Source: Lachnoclostridium sp. UBA3775 (GTDB lineage Bacteria; Bacillota; Clostridia; Lachnospirales; Lachnospiraceae). Taken from it: a stretch of 5,733 bases of DNA. Made by a program: the position numbers and the translations under genes. The notes under the pieces were generated by a model. That model was not told the DNA's origin. It saw only the letters and a program-made list of their open reading frames with translations, and did no database searches. Positions 5,563-5,733 of this stretch are shown one piece after another; position 1 is the first letter of the stretch, and each line of letters starts with the position of its first letter. Where the stretch lies: NCBI GenBank assembly GCA_002369525.1, contig DFFN01000030.1:1-5733 (forward strand), given 5' to 3'.

Positions 5563-5733
5563 ATGTTTTCACTTGATGAAGTAAAGAATTATGATCCCGA
5601 GCTCTGCGAGAGTATCGAACTTGAGCTTGGAAGACAGAGAGAGAATATCGAGCTTATCGCTTCCGAAAACCTTGTTTCTAAGGCAGTAATGGCTGCAATG
5701 GGCAGCGTTCTTACCAATAAATATGCCGAGGGT
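5563..5733 (+). CDS. glyA: Serine hydroxymethyltransferase, N-terminal part (cut by window edge)
   Basis: A cytoplasmic PLP enzyme that interconverts serine and glycine and supplies 5,10-methylene-tetrahydrofolate. Only the first 57 codons are in the window; the full enzyme is about 410-420 residues. The hallmark [11 protein letters not shown] (29-39) and LTNKYAEG (50-57) are present. Tyr54 and Glu56 correspond to E. coli GlyA Tyr55 and Glu57 at the active site. The ATG at 5563 has AAAGGA (5548-5553) nine bases upstream and a good promoter further up. The frame is open to the edge and shows no damage. The gene is divergent from the transporter operon; a shared amino acid-responsive control is possible but not shown. 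Confidence 0.96.
   Translation, partial: MFSLDEVKNYDPELCESIELELGRQRENIELIASENLVSKAVMAAMGSVLTNKYAEG

Noticed and set aside
5339..5572. N-terminal extension of the binding-protein frame up to an ATG at 5572 (354 residues)
   Set aside because: The extension would contain the consensus promoter, would overlap the glyA start, and would bury the signal peptide and lipobox 78 residues inside the protein. The ATG at 5338 has a strong ribosome site.

Overview
The window looks like a chromosomal segment from a low-to-mid GC, Gram-positive gut or rumen-type Clostridia, most likely Lachnospiraceae-like. This rests on strong AGGAG-type ribosome sites, a sigma-A consensus promoter, the style of the polar amino acid transporter lipoprotein, the serine hydroxymethyltransferase N-terminus, and an intracellular-type GH3 glycosidase. 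The taxonomic call is an inference from sequence style, not a database match.

Layout, left to right. Bases 1-77 are the 3' end of a group II intron (domain V, domain VI with a bulged branch-point A, and the 3' splice end); the rest of the intron lies off the left edge. After a short AT-rich leader comes a 925-residue family 3 glycoside hydrolase on the + strand (184-2961). It has no signal peptide, a fascin-like beta-trefoil inserted in its second catalytic domain, and a CBM6-like module at its C-terminus. Only two bases separate its stop codon from that of the next gene, which converges on it.

Bases 2964-5338 on the - strand are a compact three-gene polar amino acid ABC transporter operon. 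It is read from right to left: lipoprotein substrate-binding protein (4508-5338), permease (3828-4511, overlapping by 4 bp) and ATPase (2964-3809, 18 bp behind). The ATPase carries roughly 30 extra residues in its helical subdomain. A sigma-A promoter with both consensus hexamers at 17 bp spacing lies upstream of the operon.

Bases 5339-5562 are a divergent control region. It holds the transporter promoter on the - strand and the glyA promoter on the + strand, and a perfect 9-bp inverted repeat overlaps the glyA -35 box. The window ends 57 codons into glyA (serine hydroxymethyltransferase, 5563 onward, cut by the right edge).

Functionally, the GH3 enzyme probably hydrolyses imported oligosaccharides in the cytoplasm. 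The transporter imports a polar amino acid, and GlyA links serine/glycine to one-carbon metabolism. Nothing in the sequence ties the sugar enzyme to the transporter. No convincing wholly new system is visible. The least ordinary items are the modular architecture of the GH3 enzyme, the ATPase insertion, the intron boundary and the palindrome at glyA.
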